Assembly (NCBI RefSeq): GCF_000208745.1
Contig: NC_030854.1
Span: forward strand, 9,740,033 to 9,804,032
Reading direction: 5' to 3'
Length of the DNA: 64,000 bases
Source: Theobroma cacao
Lineage: Eukaryota > Streptophyta > Magnoliopsida > Malvales > Malvaceae
Numbering within the stretch: the first letter of the stretch is position 1; every line of letters starts with the position of its first letter. This document shows, piece by piece, positions 36,320 to 46,837 of the stretch. Made by a program: the position numbers and the translations under genes. Under the pieces are notes generated by a model, which saw only the letters and a program-made list of their open reading frames with translations, did not search any database and had not been told where the DNA came from.

Positions 36320-37754
36320 TGTGAGACCTCGATCTTTATAGGCTTGTAACTAGGTGCAGATGCGATAACCCGAGCTAGGGGTAATTTTGTCATTTCTTTA
36401 GTGAGCCTCTAGAAGTATGCTTTCAAACATTTTTAAGGCTTAAGTAGGCCTAAGGCATAAATGAATGATGAAAATAAAGATTAAATGATGAAGGAAATAA
36501 AAATAATGATGATTTCCAAAGTAGGGGCAAAATGGTCATTTTTCATCTCGAGTCAAAATTTTAAGTTTTCCTAAATCCAAGTATTTTTAGACCATTGTGG
36601 ACTTGGCCCCAGTGTCAAAAGAGTAAAAAGATTGCACAAAGGATTAGAGAAGAATAGGCTAACTTGCTATGGGTATTTTCGTAATTTAAGTGGAGTTGGA
36701 TAAGCTTGAGCTATAAATATCATCTTCCAGTAGCTTCTTCTCACATTTCCAACAACTTCTTCTTCTTCTTCCTTCTTCCTCTCACGTTTCTTCATCCTCC
36801 ATGGGAGTTCTCTTCAAGCTTCCATAACTCTCTCAAGCTAGCTCCACTTTTCATGCTTTTATGCACCTTTTCATAGAACCTTTATGCTCTTTCACTCTCT
36901 CACTTTAAAACCCTTGAAAAATCTTACTTCCATACTTTCTCTCACTAGCTAGGTGTTTAGAGAGAGAAAAAGTGAGCTTTTATAATAGCTTGGAAAATTA
37001 TTAGAAAGAATTTCAAATTTACAAAGCTACCAAGGTAAGTAGTAAATTAAAGTTGATTTTTAAGTGTTGAGAATGGCTAGAGATTAGATTTGTGAGTGTT
37101 TTGTAGTTGAGATTGATCATTCATTTTAGAGTGATTAGGATAGTGAAAATAGATAGCTACTTAATGGCAATTGGATGCTAGTTAGGAGATAGCTTTTAGA
37201 ATTTATAGTTGTATGAATTGAGTTAATTGTGATGCTAATGTGATGATAGGTTCCAACGAAGCCCTTCTGTCCCATTTGGACCATTAGAGGAAGTTGGAGT
37301 TGAGTAAAGATTTAATGAATATTGGTGAGTGAACTTGCACTTCAAAATTTTGTTTTGGGAATGTGAATGTATTTGCACAAAACATTTGAATGATTTTATC
37401 CAACTTTTCCTTAAAAATCTACCTAGGGAACAAGCCTTTGGTGAATGTTTCTATCTTGTGAAAGTGTGCCATATAATGGTTTATGTGTTATCACAGTATG
37501 TTGATATGTATAATATGCATTGGATGTTCTTTTGTTTTATTTGATAATGATGACCTAGCTATGTGCATGTGGGAGTGCACATGAGCTTATGATGACCCAG
37601 CTATGTGCATGTGGGAGTGCACATGAGCTTATGATGACCCAACTATGTGCAGTGTGGAGTGCACATGAGCTGATGATGACCTAGCTATGTGCGAGTGGGG
37701 AGTGCACATGAGCTAATGATGGTGGGATGGTATACATGATGATGTGTATAAATA
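36320..37754 (+). repeat. Family B LTR (+), first part, outermost layer of the nest
   Basis: Starts TGTGAGACC at 36320. TATA box at 36712-36719, donor CAAG/GTAAGT at 37034/37035, tandem array at 37545-37730. Interrupted at 37755 by a family A LTR, resumes at 54640, and is interrupted again at 55198. Confidence 0.88.
37545..37730 (+). repeat. Tandem array of about 43-bp units in B LTR
   Basis: Four units of the form gacc(c/t)agctatgtgcatgtggg + agtgcacatgagcttatgat. This is the same element feature as at 27050-27235. Confidence 0.85.
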
Positions 37755-38827
37755 TGTCAAGCCCAGCTCTACAATATGTGTATTATGCCATTCTTACATA
37801 AGAATGCATGTTTGCTTACTTGGGTACCTCAAAAATCGTTAAAGGACGGTATTGTACCAAATGGTACAATTAAGTTGAATTAAGCCTCGAACTAGTCCAA
37901 ATAGAGATTTTAAGATGAAATTGAGAATTTTAAGACCATAGAATGACTTAAAATGGTGATTCGGAGTTCGAGGACCGATTTGAAGTCAAATTGGAATTTT
38001 CATGATCTAGGGGCAAAATGATCATTTTTCCACCCGAGGTTAAGATGTGAGTGTTGGATGAAATTTTTGACTAAAATTGATCATTTGGAGTATAATTTGA
38101 GTTTGAGAAGTGAAGAATTTTAATTTCGACATTTTTTTGAGCATAGGCGTAAAATAGTCATTTTGCCACCCCAAGGGCAAAATTGTAATTTACACCACCC
38201 AACACTTGTCCAGCACATGGATTTTACCCAATATTATCATGGATAATTGAGGAAATTTAAGTGGTGGAGAGATATTACTTAATGGGTAAGTATGACACAT
38301 GGACCAATGGAATGGTGACATGTGTCAAATTTTCATCCATTTATTATTTGGCTTTAAAAATTAGCCCATAACCCTCCCAACTCATTTCTCTTGGCCGGCC
38401 AAAGGAAGAAAAGGGAAGAAAAGAAGAAGAACAAAAACCTAGCTAAGAAATTCAAAGGAAAATCACTAGATTTCAAGGGATCAAGCCATCAAAGGTGAAA
38501 TTTCTTAACTCTAGCTTGTGATCTATCTTTCCTATGCATTATTTTGCATTTTCCATGGTTGAATCACAAGATATCATGAAGGATAGTGTGCTGATCAAAC
38601 CCTAGGAGAGAGAATTTGATGATGATTTAGATATATTTTTAAGATATATGGATGTTTTTTGTTGTTTATGGTGTTAAGTGTAAGAATTAAGCTTGAAATT
38701 CACATATTCCTCATGAGTTCATCATTGGTCGAATCTTCCTTGTACAGTGTTGATGGTGGATTTGATTTTATTTCAAGTGAATTGGTTAGAAAATGATGAA
38801 TTATGGTGAGAAAATCAAGTAAAAAAA

Positions 38828-41667
38828 TGTCACGACCCGGAACTCCCATCGAGCCTGTGACAACCGCCGCGACGTTCCGATAGACATTCATTACTTGGAA
38901 TGTCAATCGAAACCTCGCAAGGCTTAACATCAGTTTTTCTCGCTTCCCCCATGAGTATTAGTTACTAAAATCATGTTTTGAGAGATTATTAACTATTTCC
39001 AATTCAAAACAATAGAAAAATAAAATTTTCCTCACAGGGGCATTTTGGTCATTTTTCTTAAAAAATCTCGAAATCTGCTAAAAATGTAGTAAGCGAGTAC
39101 AAAACACATAATTCATAATCAAAAATAAGTTTAAACATCTAAAACCTTCATTTAAAATGAAATTACGATTATTTGAATATAATAAAATATTCAATAAAAT
39201 ATTCTATTTTCTTATAAAACAATATTTATAAAGTTACTGGTAAATAATTTTTGAAGTGTAAAAGCTAAATAAATTCATACATATTGTAATATAGTAATCC
39301 AGAGTATTTAACATAATTTACAATAACCAGTGGGCCCCCGAATAACCAAAAATAAGAAAAGACTGTGAACCTACAGTTTGGAGGATGCAAATCCAATGAT
39401 AGCCCTCGATGAAATCAGCTATGTACAGCCTATTCTGAGCCTGAAATGGGTGCAAAGGAGGGTGGTGAGATTATATAATCCTAGTGAGTCAACAAACACC
39501 ATTCAAAATATCTAAAGTCGAGTAAATGGAGACGATTAAAATATTCCATCTCAATATGTATTTCATAACAAAAATATTCATTTCATTTAAATAATTAACA
39601 TGGCTTATGAGTATCTTAAAAGCTTGGCTCCTACCAAAATCATTCTCGAGAATACCTTGGCCGAGGCATTTAACCAAGTCCGCCAAGGCTGTTAAATAAT
39701 TTTGTATACAAATAAACATATTTTTAGTTTGAAAAACACAGCCGTTTCTTGGCGTTAGCGGAGTTCATCGTCACGAGGTTGTTCGGCATGACGTGAACTC
39801 TAACCATACCTCAGGAGATACCCTACGCGCCTCTCCGACCGAGGTACATATATAATCGAATTTCGTGCCCCTCAAAAAGGCTGGTCCATAGAACCCGCCC
39901 ACTGCAGCAAGCTAAACCCACCATACATTAAAATTTTGACAGCAAGACATGACTAATATTATACTACCCAGCCTGTAAATGTAAAACAGAACAATTCATA
40001 CAGTTCACAAACCACAATTCTAGCCAGTCATGCCAACACATTATCATAAGCCATCAATTAGAATCATAAATTACAACACATCAAGTGGTCTCCAGTTACT
40101 CTATTTTCAAAGCCATCATTCAATTTTAATACAATTTATAAAATCTTTTCATTTAAACACATTTTGTTTATAAAACCTAAAAATTANNNNNNNNNNNNNN
40201 NNNNNNNNNNNNNNNNNNNNNNNNNNNNNNNNNNNNNNNNNNNNNNNNNNNNNNNNNNNNNNNNNNNNNNNNNNNNNNNNNNNNNNNNNNNNNNNNNNNN
40301 NNNNNNNNNNNNNNNNNNNNNNNNNNNNNNNNNNNNNNNNNNNNNNNNNNNNNNNNNNNNNNNNNNNNNNNNNNNNNNNNNNNNNNNNNNNNNNNNNNNN
40401 NNNNNNNNNNNNNNNNNNNNNNNNNNNNNNNNNNNNNNNNNNNNNNNNNNNNNNNNNNNNNNNNNNNNNNNNNNNNNNNNNNNNNNNNNNNNNNNNNNNN
40501 NNNNNNNNNNNNNNNNNNNNNNNNNNNNNNNNNNNNNNNNNNNNNNNNNNNNNNNNNNNNNNNNNNNNNNNNNNNNNNNNNNNNNNNNNNNNNNNNNNNN
40601 NNNNNNNNNNNNNNNNNNNNNNNNNNNNNNNNNNNNNNNNNNNNNNNNNNNNNNNNNNNNNNNNNNNNNNNNNNNNNNNNNNNNNNNNNNNNNNNNNNNN
40701 NNNNNNNNNNNNNNNNNNNNNNNNNNNNNNNNNNNNNNNNNNNNNNNNNNNNNNNNNNNNNNNNNNNNNNNNNNNNNNNNNNNNNNNNNNNNNNNNNNNN
40801 NNNNNNNNNNNNNNNNNNNNNNNNNNNNNNNNNNNNNNNNNNNNNNNNNNNNNNNNNNNNNNNNNNNNNNNNNNNNNNNNNNNNNNNNNNNNNNNNNNNN
40901 NNNNNNNNNNNNNNNNNNNNNNNNNNNNNNNNNNNNNNNNNNNNNNNNNNNNNNNNNNNNNNNNNNNNNNNNNNNNNNNNNNNNNNNNNNNNNNNNNNNN
41001 NNNNNNNNNNNNNNNNNNNNNNNNNNNNNNNNNNNNNNNNNNNNNNNNNNNNNNNNNNNNNNNNNNNNNNNNNNNNNNTAATAAATGGATGAAAATTTGA
41101 CACATGTCACCATTCCATTGGTCCATGTGTCATACTTACCCATTAAGCAATCTCTCTCCACCACTTAAATTTTCTCAATTATCCATGATAATATTGGGTA
41201 AAATCCATGAGCTGGACAAGTGTTAGGTGGTGTAAAATTACAATTTTGCCACTAAGGTGGCAAAATGACTATTTTACCCCTATGCTGGAAAAAATGTCGA
41301 AATTAAAATTTTTCAGTTCTCAAACTCAAATTATGTTCTAAATAGTCAATCTTAGTCAAAAATTTCATCTAACTCTCACATTTTAACCTCGGGTGGCGAA
41401 ATGACCATTTTACCCCCGGATCATGAAAATTCTAATTTGACTCTATATCGGTCCTCGAACTCCGAATCACCATTTCAAGTTATTCTGAGAATTTAAAATT
41501 CTCAATTTCATCTTAAGATTTCTATTTAGACTAGGCTTAATTCAACTTACTAGTACCATTTGGTACAATATCGACTTTTGATAATTTTTCGAGGCTTTCC
41601 AAGTATGCAAGCATATTGTCAATCACATGAAGGACATAACAAGTACTTTATAAGGTCGGGCTTGACA
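38828..41667 (-). repeat. 3' LTR of the gypsy element (with assembly gap)
   Basis: Plus strand tgtcacgacc...gggcttgaca. Contains the N gap 40187-41078, which replaces roughly the segment equivalent to 51118-52130 in the 5' LTR. Confidence 0.88.
40187..41078. other. Assembly gap (N)
   Basis: 892 undetermined bases inside the 3' LTR. Long frames read across it are meaningless. Confidence 1.
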
Positions 41668-41692
41668 GCACTACCCCCCTTAAAATAAAATT
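41668..41692 (-). promoter_or_regulatory. Polypurine tract of the gypsy element
   Basis: The plus strand gcactaccccccttaaaata is the complement of ttttaaggggggtagtgc, immediately before the 3' LTR start at 41667. Confidence 0.87.
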
Positions 41693-41706
41693 TTGACCTC
41701 AAAATT

Positions 41707-42097
41707 TCATTTACCGAATTCGAAGAAAAGATGTGGATATTGGTTTCTCATCCGACCCTCGACTTCCCACATCATCTCCTCCATTCGAGCATTCTTCCAC
41801 AGCAATTTAACCATTGGAATGCTCTTGTTCCTCAACACTCGATCCTGTCGATCTAGAATGCGTAGAGGTTGCACTTTGAACTTCAAATCTTCATGCAACT
41901 CAATGGGAGGTGTCTCTAGAATATGAGAGGGATCCGAAACATACTTTTTCAACATCGAGACGTGGAAGACATTATGAATCTGATCTAACTCTGGGGGTAA
42001 TTCAAGTCTGTAAGCCACTGGCCCAATCTTTTCAATGATACGAAAGGGTCCAATGTATTCGGATTGAGCTTTCCCCGCTTTGCGAATCGAATCACAC
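41707..42097 (-). pseudogene. Integrase C-terminus and chromo-like tail
   Basis: Contains YIGPFRIIEKIGPVAYRLEL and IHNVFHVSMLKKY, the GPY/F module of chromovirus integrases. The tail NKSIPMVKLLWKN...EEMMWEVEGRM fits the divergent chromodomain of Tekay/Del elements, which in relatives is linked to targeting of heterochromatin. A 1-base loss near 42065 (where family members encode RYIGPF) shifts the frame. Confidence 0.85.
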
Positions 42098-42180
42098 CTT
42101 TCATTATCCAATAAATACCACAAATTATCATAATAGTGTAATCAAATAAGATTTAATAGTTGGAATTTTCAAATTATTAC
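42098..42180 (-). other. 83-bp GT...AG insertion in the integrase tail
   Basis: In this family the motif SPWKG is followed directly by VIRF. Here 83 AT-rich bases separate the two. On the coding strand they begin GTAATAATTTG and end ATAATGAAAG, with GAAAG on both sides (42181-42185 and 42098-42102) like a 5-bp TSD. It could be a small TE insertion or an intron-like insertion (GGAAAG/GTAATA...GAAAG/GT). If not spliced it introduces stops. Confidence 0.75.
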
Positions 42181-42181
42181 C

Positions 42182-43200
42182 TTTCCAAGGAGAAACCTTA
42201 AGAAAAACTTTATCGTCCACTTCAAACTCCAAATCTTTCCTTCGTTTATCAGAATAACTCTTCTACTTATCTTGAGCTGTCTTTAATCGCTCTCGGATAA
42301 CCTTAATATTGTCATTTGTCAAATCAATCAATTCCACATTAACCAATTTCCTCTCACCTACTTCATCCCAACAGAGCGGAGTTCGGCACTTCCTTCCATA
42401 CAAAGCCTCGTATGGTGCCATCCTAATACTAGACTGAAAACTGTTATTATACACGAACTCCACCAATGGCAAGTGTCTGTCCCAACTCCTAATAAAGTCA
42501 ATGACACAAGCCCGTAACATATCCTCCAAGGTCTGAATAGTCCTTTCAGATTGACCATTTGTCTGTGGGTGAAAGGCAGTGCTAAATCTCAAATTAGTTT
42601 CGAGAGATTCCTGAAATTTCGACCAAAATTGAGAAGTAAACTGAAGGTCTCGATCTGACACAATAGAAACTGGAACTTCGTGTAATCTCACAATCTCATC
42701 TATATAAAGCTTAGCCAACTTCTCAATGGAATACGTACTATGGATAGCCAAGAAATGGGTGGACTTAGTCAATCTATCCACAATCACCCAAATAACATCA
42801 TTCCCACTCTGTGTCCATGGTAAACCCAATACAAAGTTCATAGTCCTGTGTTCCCACTTCCATTCTAGAATCGATAAAGGTTGAAGAGTACTTGATGGTT
42901 TTTGATGCTCCGCCTTGATCTGTTAGCATGTGAGACATTTTGCTACAAACTCTGCTATGTCTCATTTCATACCTAGCCACCAATAACTTTCTTTAATAGT
43001 CCGATACATCTTGGTGCTTTCAGGATGTAAAGCGTAGGCGGAAGAATGAGCTTCCTCTAAAATAGCTCGTCTCAACTGGTCATCTTTAGGAACATAAATC
43101 TAGTCTCCAAGCATTAAAGTACCATCATCACTGAGTCTAAACTCACTAGTTTCTCCATCTTGCAGATTTTGAACTTCCTGTTTCAACCAATCATCAGATT
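42182..43200 (-). pseudogene. Integrase remains (zinc-binding and catalytic core)
   Basis: N-terminal His/His...Cys/Cys zinc-binding region around 43060-42920, with stops at 43102, 42964 and 42925 and the second Cys just before a stop. The DD(35)E core has Asp2 at 42655 (IVSDRD) and Glu at 42547 (GQSER), with 35 residues between. The first Asp is Asn: MNFVLGLP at 42841 where chromoviruses have MDFV-GLP, a GAC to AAC change. The core frame is otherwise open from 42841 to a TAG at 42265. Confidence 0.9.
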
Positions 43201-43201
43201 T

Positions 43202-43770
43202 CTACAATTCTCTGATTTGATTCAACAATGAAGGTCTCACAACGAAACTAGCAAGTAGGGTTCCATCCTCACCATTATTCAACTGAATCCCTAGAGACTT
43301 CATCTCAAGTAACATCAGAAAATAAAAACTCCGAAGCATTGCTAACGACAACGAGGATTTATGACTTAAGGCATCCGTTACAACATTTGCCTTTTCCGGA
43401 TGATAATCAATCACTAAGTCACAATCCTTAATCAACTCTAGCCACCGTCTTTGTCTCAAATTAAGTTCTTTTTGGGTGAGCAAATATTTCATACTTTTTT
43501 GATCAGTAAAAATCCGACAACGCTCACCATATAAATAATGCCTCCAAATCTTCAATGCGAAAACTACTGCTGCTAACTCCAAATCATGGGTAGGGTAATG
43601 CGTCTCATGCTTCTTCAACTGCCGAGAAGCATAAGCTATTACTTTTTCATTCTGCATCAATACGCACCCTAATCCCAACTTAGAGGCATCATAATCCCAA
43701 CTTAGAGGCATCATAATCCCAACTTAGAGGCATCATTGTATACCACAAATTCTTTCCCACCAACCGGAAT
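43202..43770 (-). pseudogene. RNase H remains with a 22-bp triplication
   Basis: Catalytic residues are visible: Asp of NDASKLGL, Glu of [11 protein letters not shown], Asp of RIFTDQKS and Asp of VVTDALS. The NDASKLGL coding stretch is present three times in tandem (22-bp units 43670-43691, 43692-43713, 43714-43735). The 44 extra bases shift the frame, so the rest of RNase H and integrase are read in another frame. It ends at a TAG at 43204. Confidence 0.9.
43670..43735. repeat. 22-bp tandem triplication in RNase H
   Basis: Three identical units of taatcccaacttagaggcat + ca. Not a multiple of three, hence a frameshift. Confidence 0.95.
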
Positions 43771-44790
43771 GTCAGAACAGGAGCGGAGGTTAACCGGTTC
43801 TTTAGCTCCTGAAAATCGACTCTCACAAACATCATCCCACTCAAACTTAACTCTTTTACGAGTCAGACAAGTCAAAAAAGCAGCTATCAATGAAAATCCA
43901 TGAACAAATCTCTGATAATAATCGGCTAAGCTAAGAAAACTGCGAATCTCAATTACCGTTCTTGGTTGCTCCCATTGTAAGATTGCCTCAATCTTCTTGG
44001 GATCGACATAAATTTTAGCTTCGAACACCACATGTCCCAAGAAAACCACTTCATTTAACCAGAACTCACATTCAGAGAACTTGGCATAGAGTTGTCTCTC
44101 ACACAAAGTTTGCAACACAATGCGCAAATGGGCAGCATGTTCATCATCATTCTTCAAATAAACCAGGATGTCATCTATGAATACTATCATGAAATTATCC
44201 AAGTATGGATGGAACGCCCTTTTCTTAAGATCCATAAAAGCTACCGAGGCATTAGTCAAACCAAACGGCATCACCAGAAACTCATAATGCCCATAACACG
44301 TCTTAAAAGTAGTCTTGGGTACATCCTACTCCTTAATCTTCAATTGATAATACCCGGACCTTAAATCAATCTTAGAAAACACCATAGCACCTCATAATTG
44401 ATCAAAAAGATCATCGATCCATGGCAGAGGGTATTTATTCTTGATGGTCACTTGGTTCAACTGACGGTAATCGGTACACAATCAAAGAGTGCCATCATTC
44501 TTCTTTACAAATAGGACTGGTGCTCCCCAAGGAGAAGTGCTAGGGCGAATAAAATTCTCATCCACCAAATCTTTCAGCTGGACCTTTAGTTCCTTCAACT
44601 TCGCCGGAGCCATTCGATATGGAGGGATAGAAATAAGTGCGGTACCTAGAAGTAAATCAATAGGGAACTCAAGCTCTTGCTTAGGAGGTAGTCTTGGTAA
44701 TTCATTAGAAAATACATCAGAAAACTCACTAACTATTGGGACATTCTCTAATTTAGGTTCTCCCTTTGAAGTATCGATCACGTGAGCCAA
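43740..44790 (-). pseudogene. Reverse transcriptase remains
   Basis: N-terminal part EFPIDLLLGTALISIPPYRM..., fingers motif SPWGAPVLFVKKNDGTL, then [13 protein letters not shown]. The catalytic FIDDILVY box is at about 44180-44160 with both Asp present (44175-44170). TGA/TAG stops at 44484, 44394 and 44328 fall between fingers and palm. The domain reads in the same frame as gag. Confidence 0.92.
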
Positions 44791-44901
44791 ATAAGCCGGA
44801 TACCCTTTCTGTACTAGTTTCCAAGCCTTAATGGCCGAGATTACACAGGACGATAATACTCGACGTTTCCCTACAAATACAATCTCTGTTCCCTCCGAAT
44901 T

Positions 44902-45231
44902 TCAAAGAACAACTTCTTTCCTGAAATAATCCACATTCGTTTGATGTACAGTTAACCGGTCTATACCCAATATCAAATCGAAATCTTGAATTTCTAGAGG
45001 AATCAAGTCACCCCTAAATTCTTCCTTACCAACCATTACTCCACAATCTCTATAACAACTATTTCTAACTAGCTTTTCTCCTAAAGGGGTGTGAATTACA
45101 ATTTTTTCCTCTAAAGGTGACAAGTTTCTGTTAGCAATTGATGCAAATGCCATACTCACATAAGACCTATCTAAGCCAGAATCTATCAAAACATAAGCAT
45201 CTTTATCAAATAAAGACATAGTACCTGTCAC
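44902..45231 (-). pseudogene. Retropepsin-type protease remains
   Basis: Aspartic protease with the active-site triplet DSG (VLIDSGLDRSYVS, at about 45183-45175) and a conserved LILGIDRL-like segment (ILGID) near the end. The active-site triplet is intact. A TAA stop (45243) precedes it and a TGA stop (44904) follows, so it could not be made as part of a polyprotein. Confidence 0.88.
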
Positions 45232-45240
45232 TGCTCCAAG

Positions 45241-46434
45241 TTAGACCCGTGCCTCATCTTTCGTCATAGCGAAGACTCTTATTGAAGTACGAGTCTGTGG
45301 TCTCGAAGGTGGATATGTCGGGGCATTACTCTCTACTCCAAACTGTATAGCCACTCCCTGCCTCGGTGGTAACCCAGAAGGATCTCTCCTCTGTATATCT
45401 GTACGAACTGGTGGAGATGGAGTAATTGCAGTAGCCCATCCTAGCTGTGGGCACTCACTCGTAATGTGGCCCGACTGATCACAATGATAACATCGTACTG
45501 GTCCTCTACACTGCCCAACATGATTCCTCCCACACTTATTGCATCTATCAGAACTTTCGAAACTCTTCCCAAAATAAGTCATCGTAGATCTGCTAAATCT
45601 CGGAAGCCTTTACTGTGTTTGTGAAAATGGAGGTCGAGGAGATGTCACTGAAATAGAGGTAGTACTCCTTGAAGCAGATGAGTCTTTGCCCTCTTTTGGT
45701 GGCTGATTGAAAGATACACTCGGGTTTCTCCTTTTCGCAAACTCAGTTCGCATTCTCCTATTTTCATTTGCAAACTTCTCGGCCCTTAAAGCCATCTGTA
45801 CCACCTCCTTATGTGACTCCCTACCAGTCACTGTCATCCGCTCTCTAATCTCATTACGGAGCCCTTCCTTGAAATAATTGGCCCGATCCTACTCAGATTT
45901 CACTAGATCCGACACATATAACATCAGCTCGTTAAAACGAGCCTCGTACTCCTCTACCGTTAAGTTTCCCTATTTCAAACTATGAAATTCTCTCTTCTTT
46001 TCTTTCTGATGGAAATAAGTGAAATACTAACCATCGAATTCTCTTAGAAAGTTTGACCAGGTTAAAGGAGTAGTGGAACGAGATTTTACTGAATTCCACC
46101 ATGTACGGGCTATCTTCTCTAGTAATCTCGTGACCACCATCAACTTCAGGTCATCATCCAACCTCATATCAGATAGTGTCTTCGAAACTTGATTAATCCA
46201 ATCTTTAGCTACGGTTGCATCCAATTCACCCGTAAAAGAAACGTAACCTAGTTGTCTAGCTTCCTTCCACTTCTTAGCAATAGATACATCCTGTACTAGC
46301 GGTGAAACTAGAGGTGAGGGTGGTGGTACTGAAGGAGCAACTGGTGGTACTATAGGAGGAGCTTGACTAGCCTGAGCCTGACCAGCAATAGCGGTAAAGA
46401 AGGCTATCAATGCTTAGACTGCCTTAGGAGACAT
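45241..46434 (-). pseudogene. gag: gag (capsid and nucleocapsid) remains
   Basis: Capsid-type sequence (LDATVAKDWINQVSKTL, ARTWWNSVKSR) typical of plant chromovirus gag. It is followed by a basic linker and two zinc knuckles at 45451-45543: a variant CX2CX3HX3C (CNKCGRNHVGQC) and a canonical CX2CX4HX4C (CYHCDQSGHITSEC). The proline-rich segment near the first ATG (PPIVPPVAPSVPPPSP) is also usual for this group. Five stops interrupt it, three of them TAG at places where this family has Gln. Nucleocapsid would bind and package the RNA of this and of non-autonomous relatives. Confidence 0.9.
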
Positions 46435-46794
46435 GGCAAGAATATCAGTAAGTCGTGGAAGATGTGAAGAATGTGGAGAATGTGGAGGAGTCTCAACCCG
46501 CTTAGCAGTAGGTGTTGCTCGAATGGTGGACGCAGTCGATTCCTCCTCTACTGCATCTAGTTGACAACGTTGGGAATGACCTCTTCCCCTCCTAGCCGAT
46601 CTAGTGAGAGGTGGGTGTTCGCGTCGAGGAGGATTGTTAATCTATAAGAGGAAACAAGCAAGTTCAAGCAACCTCAGGCTCTATATGCAAATGCATGCAT
46701 CCTATTCAACCTAACCTAACTTAACCAGGGACCACACTAACACTGTAAATTTTTAAAATAACTTTAAAATCAAAAGCTTTGATACCAATCGAAT
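46435..46794 (-). other. 5' leader of the gypsy element
   Basis: Between the PBS and the first in-frame ATG. The PBS-proximal 150 bp (atgcaaatgcatgcat, taacttaaccaggg...) is shared with elements 1-3. From about 46635 the gag frame is already open, so part of this is probably gag coding sequence whose ATG was lost. Confidence 0.65.
46776..46787 (-). promoter_or_regulatory. Primer-binding site of the gypsy element
   Basis: The minus strand reads tggtatcaaagc, one base from the iMet PBS TGGTATCAGAGC, 7 bases inside the 5' LTR end. Confidence 0.87.
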
Positions 46795-46837
46795 TGTCAC
46801 GACCCGGAACTCCCATCGAGCCCGTGACAACCGCCGC

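Larger units (their letters stand above)
41707..46434 (-). pseudogene. gag-pol polyprotein of the gypsy element, broken
   Basis: One long former reading frame. Gag to RT run in a single frame with stops only. The frame changes at a 22-bp triplication (43670-43735) and again at an 83-bp insertion (42098-42180) plus a nearby 1-base loss. In-frame stops start at 46416, 46029, 45972, 45891, 45612, 45243, 44904, 44484, 44394, 44328, 43204, 43102, 42964, 42925 and 42265. Most look like CAG to TAG, CGA to TGA or CAA to TAA. The frame is open upstream to about 46635 without an ATG; a likely start there reads AACAATCCTCCT and may have lost a G. Domains are listed separately. Confidence 0.92.

Noticed and set aside
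40149..41164. Frames of 305-326 aa on both strands
   Set aside because: They run across the N gap and contain almost no determined residues.
41693..41926. Plus-strand frames opposite gag-pol (also 44092-44364 and 44489-44785)
   Set aside because: Reverse-strand shadows of integrase, RT and protease coding sequence.
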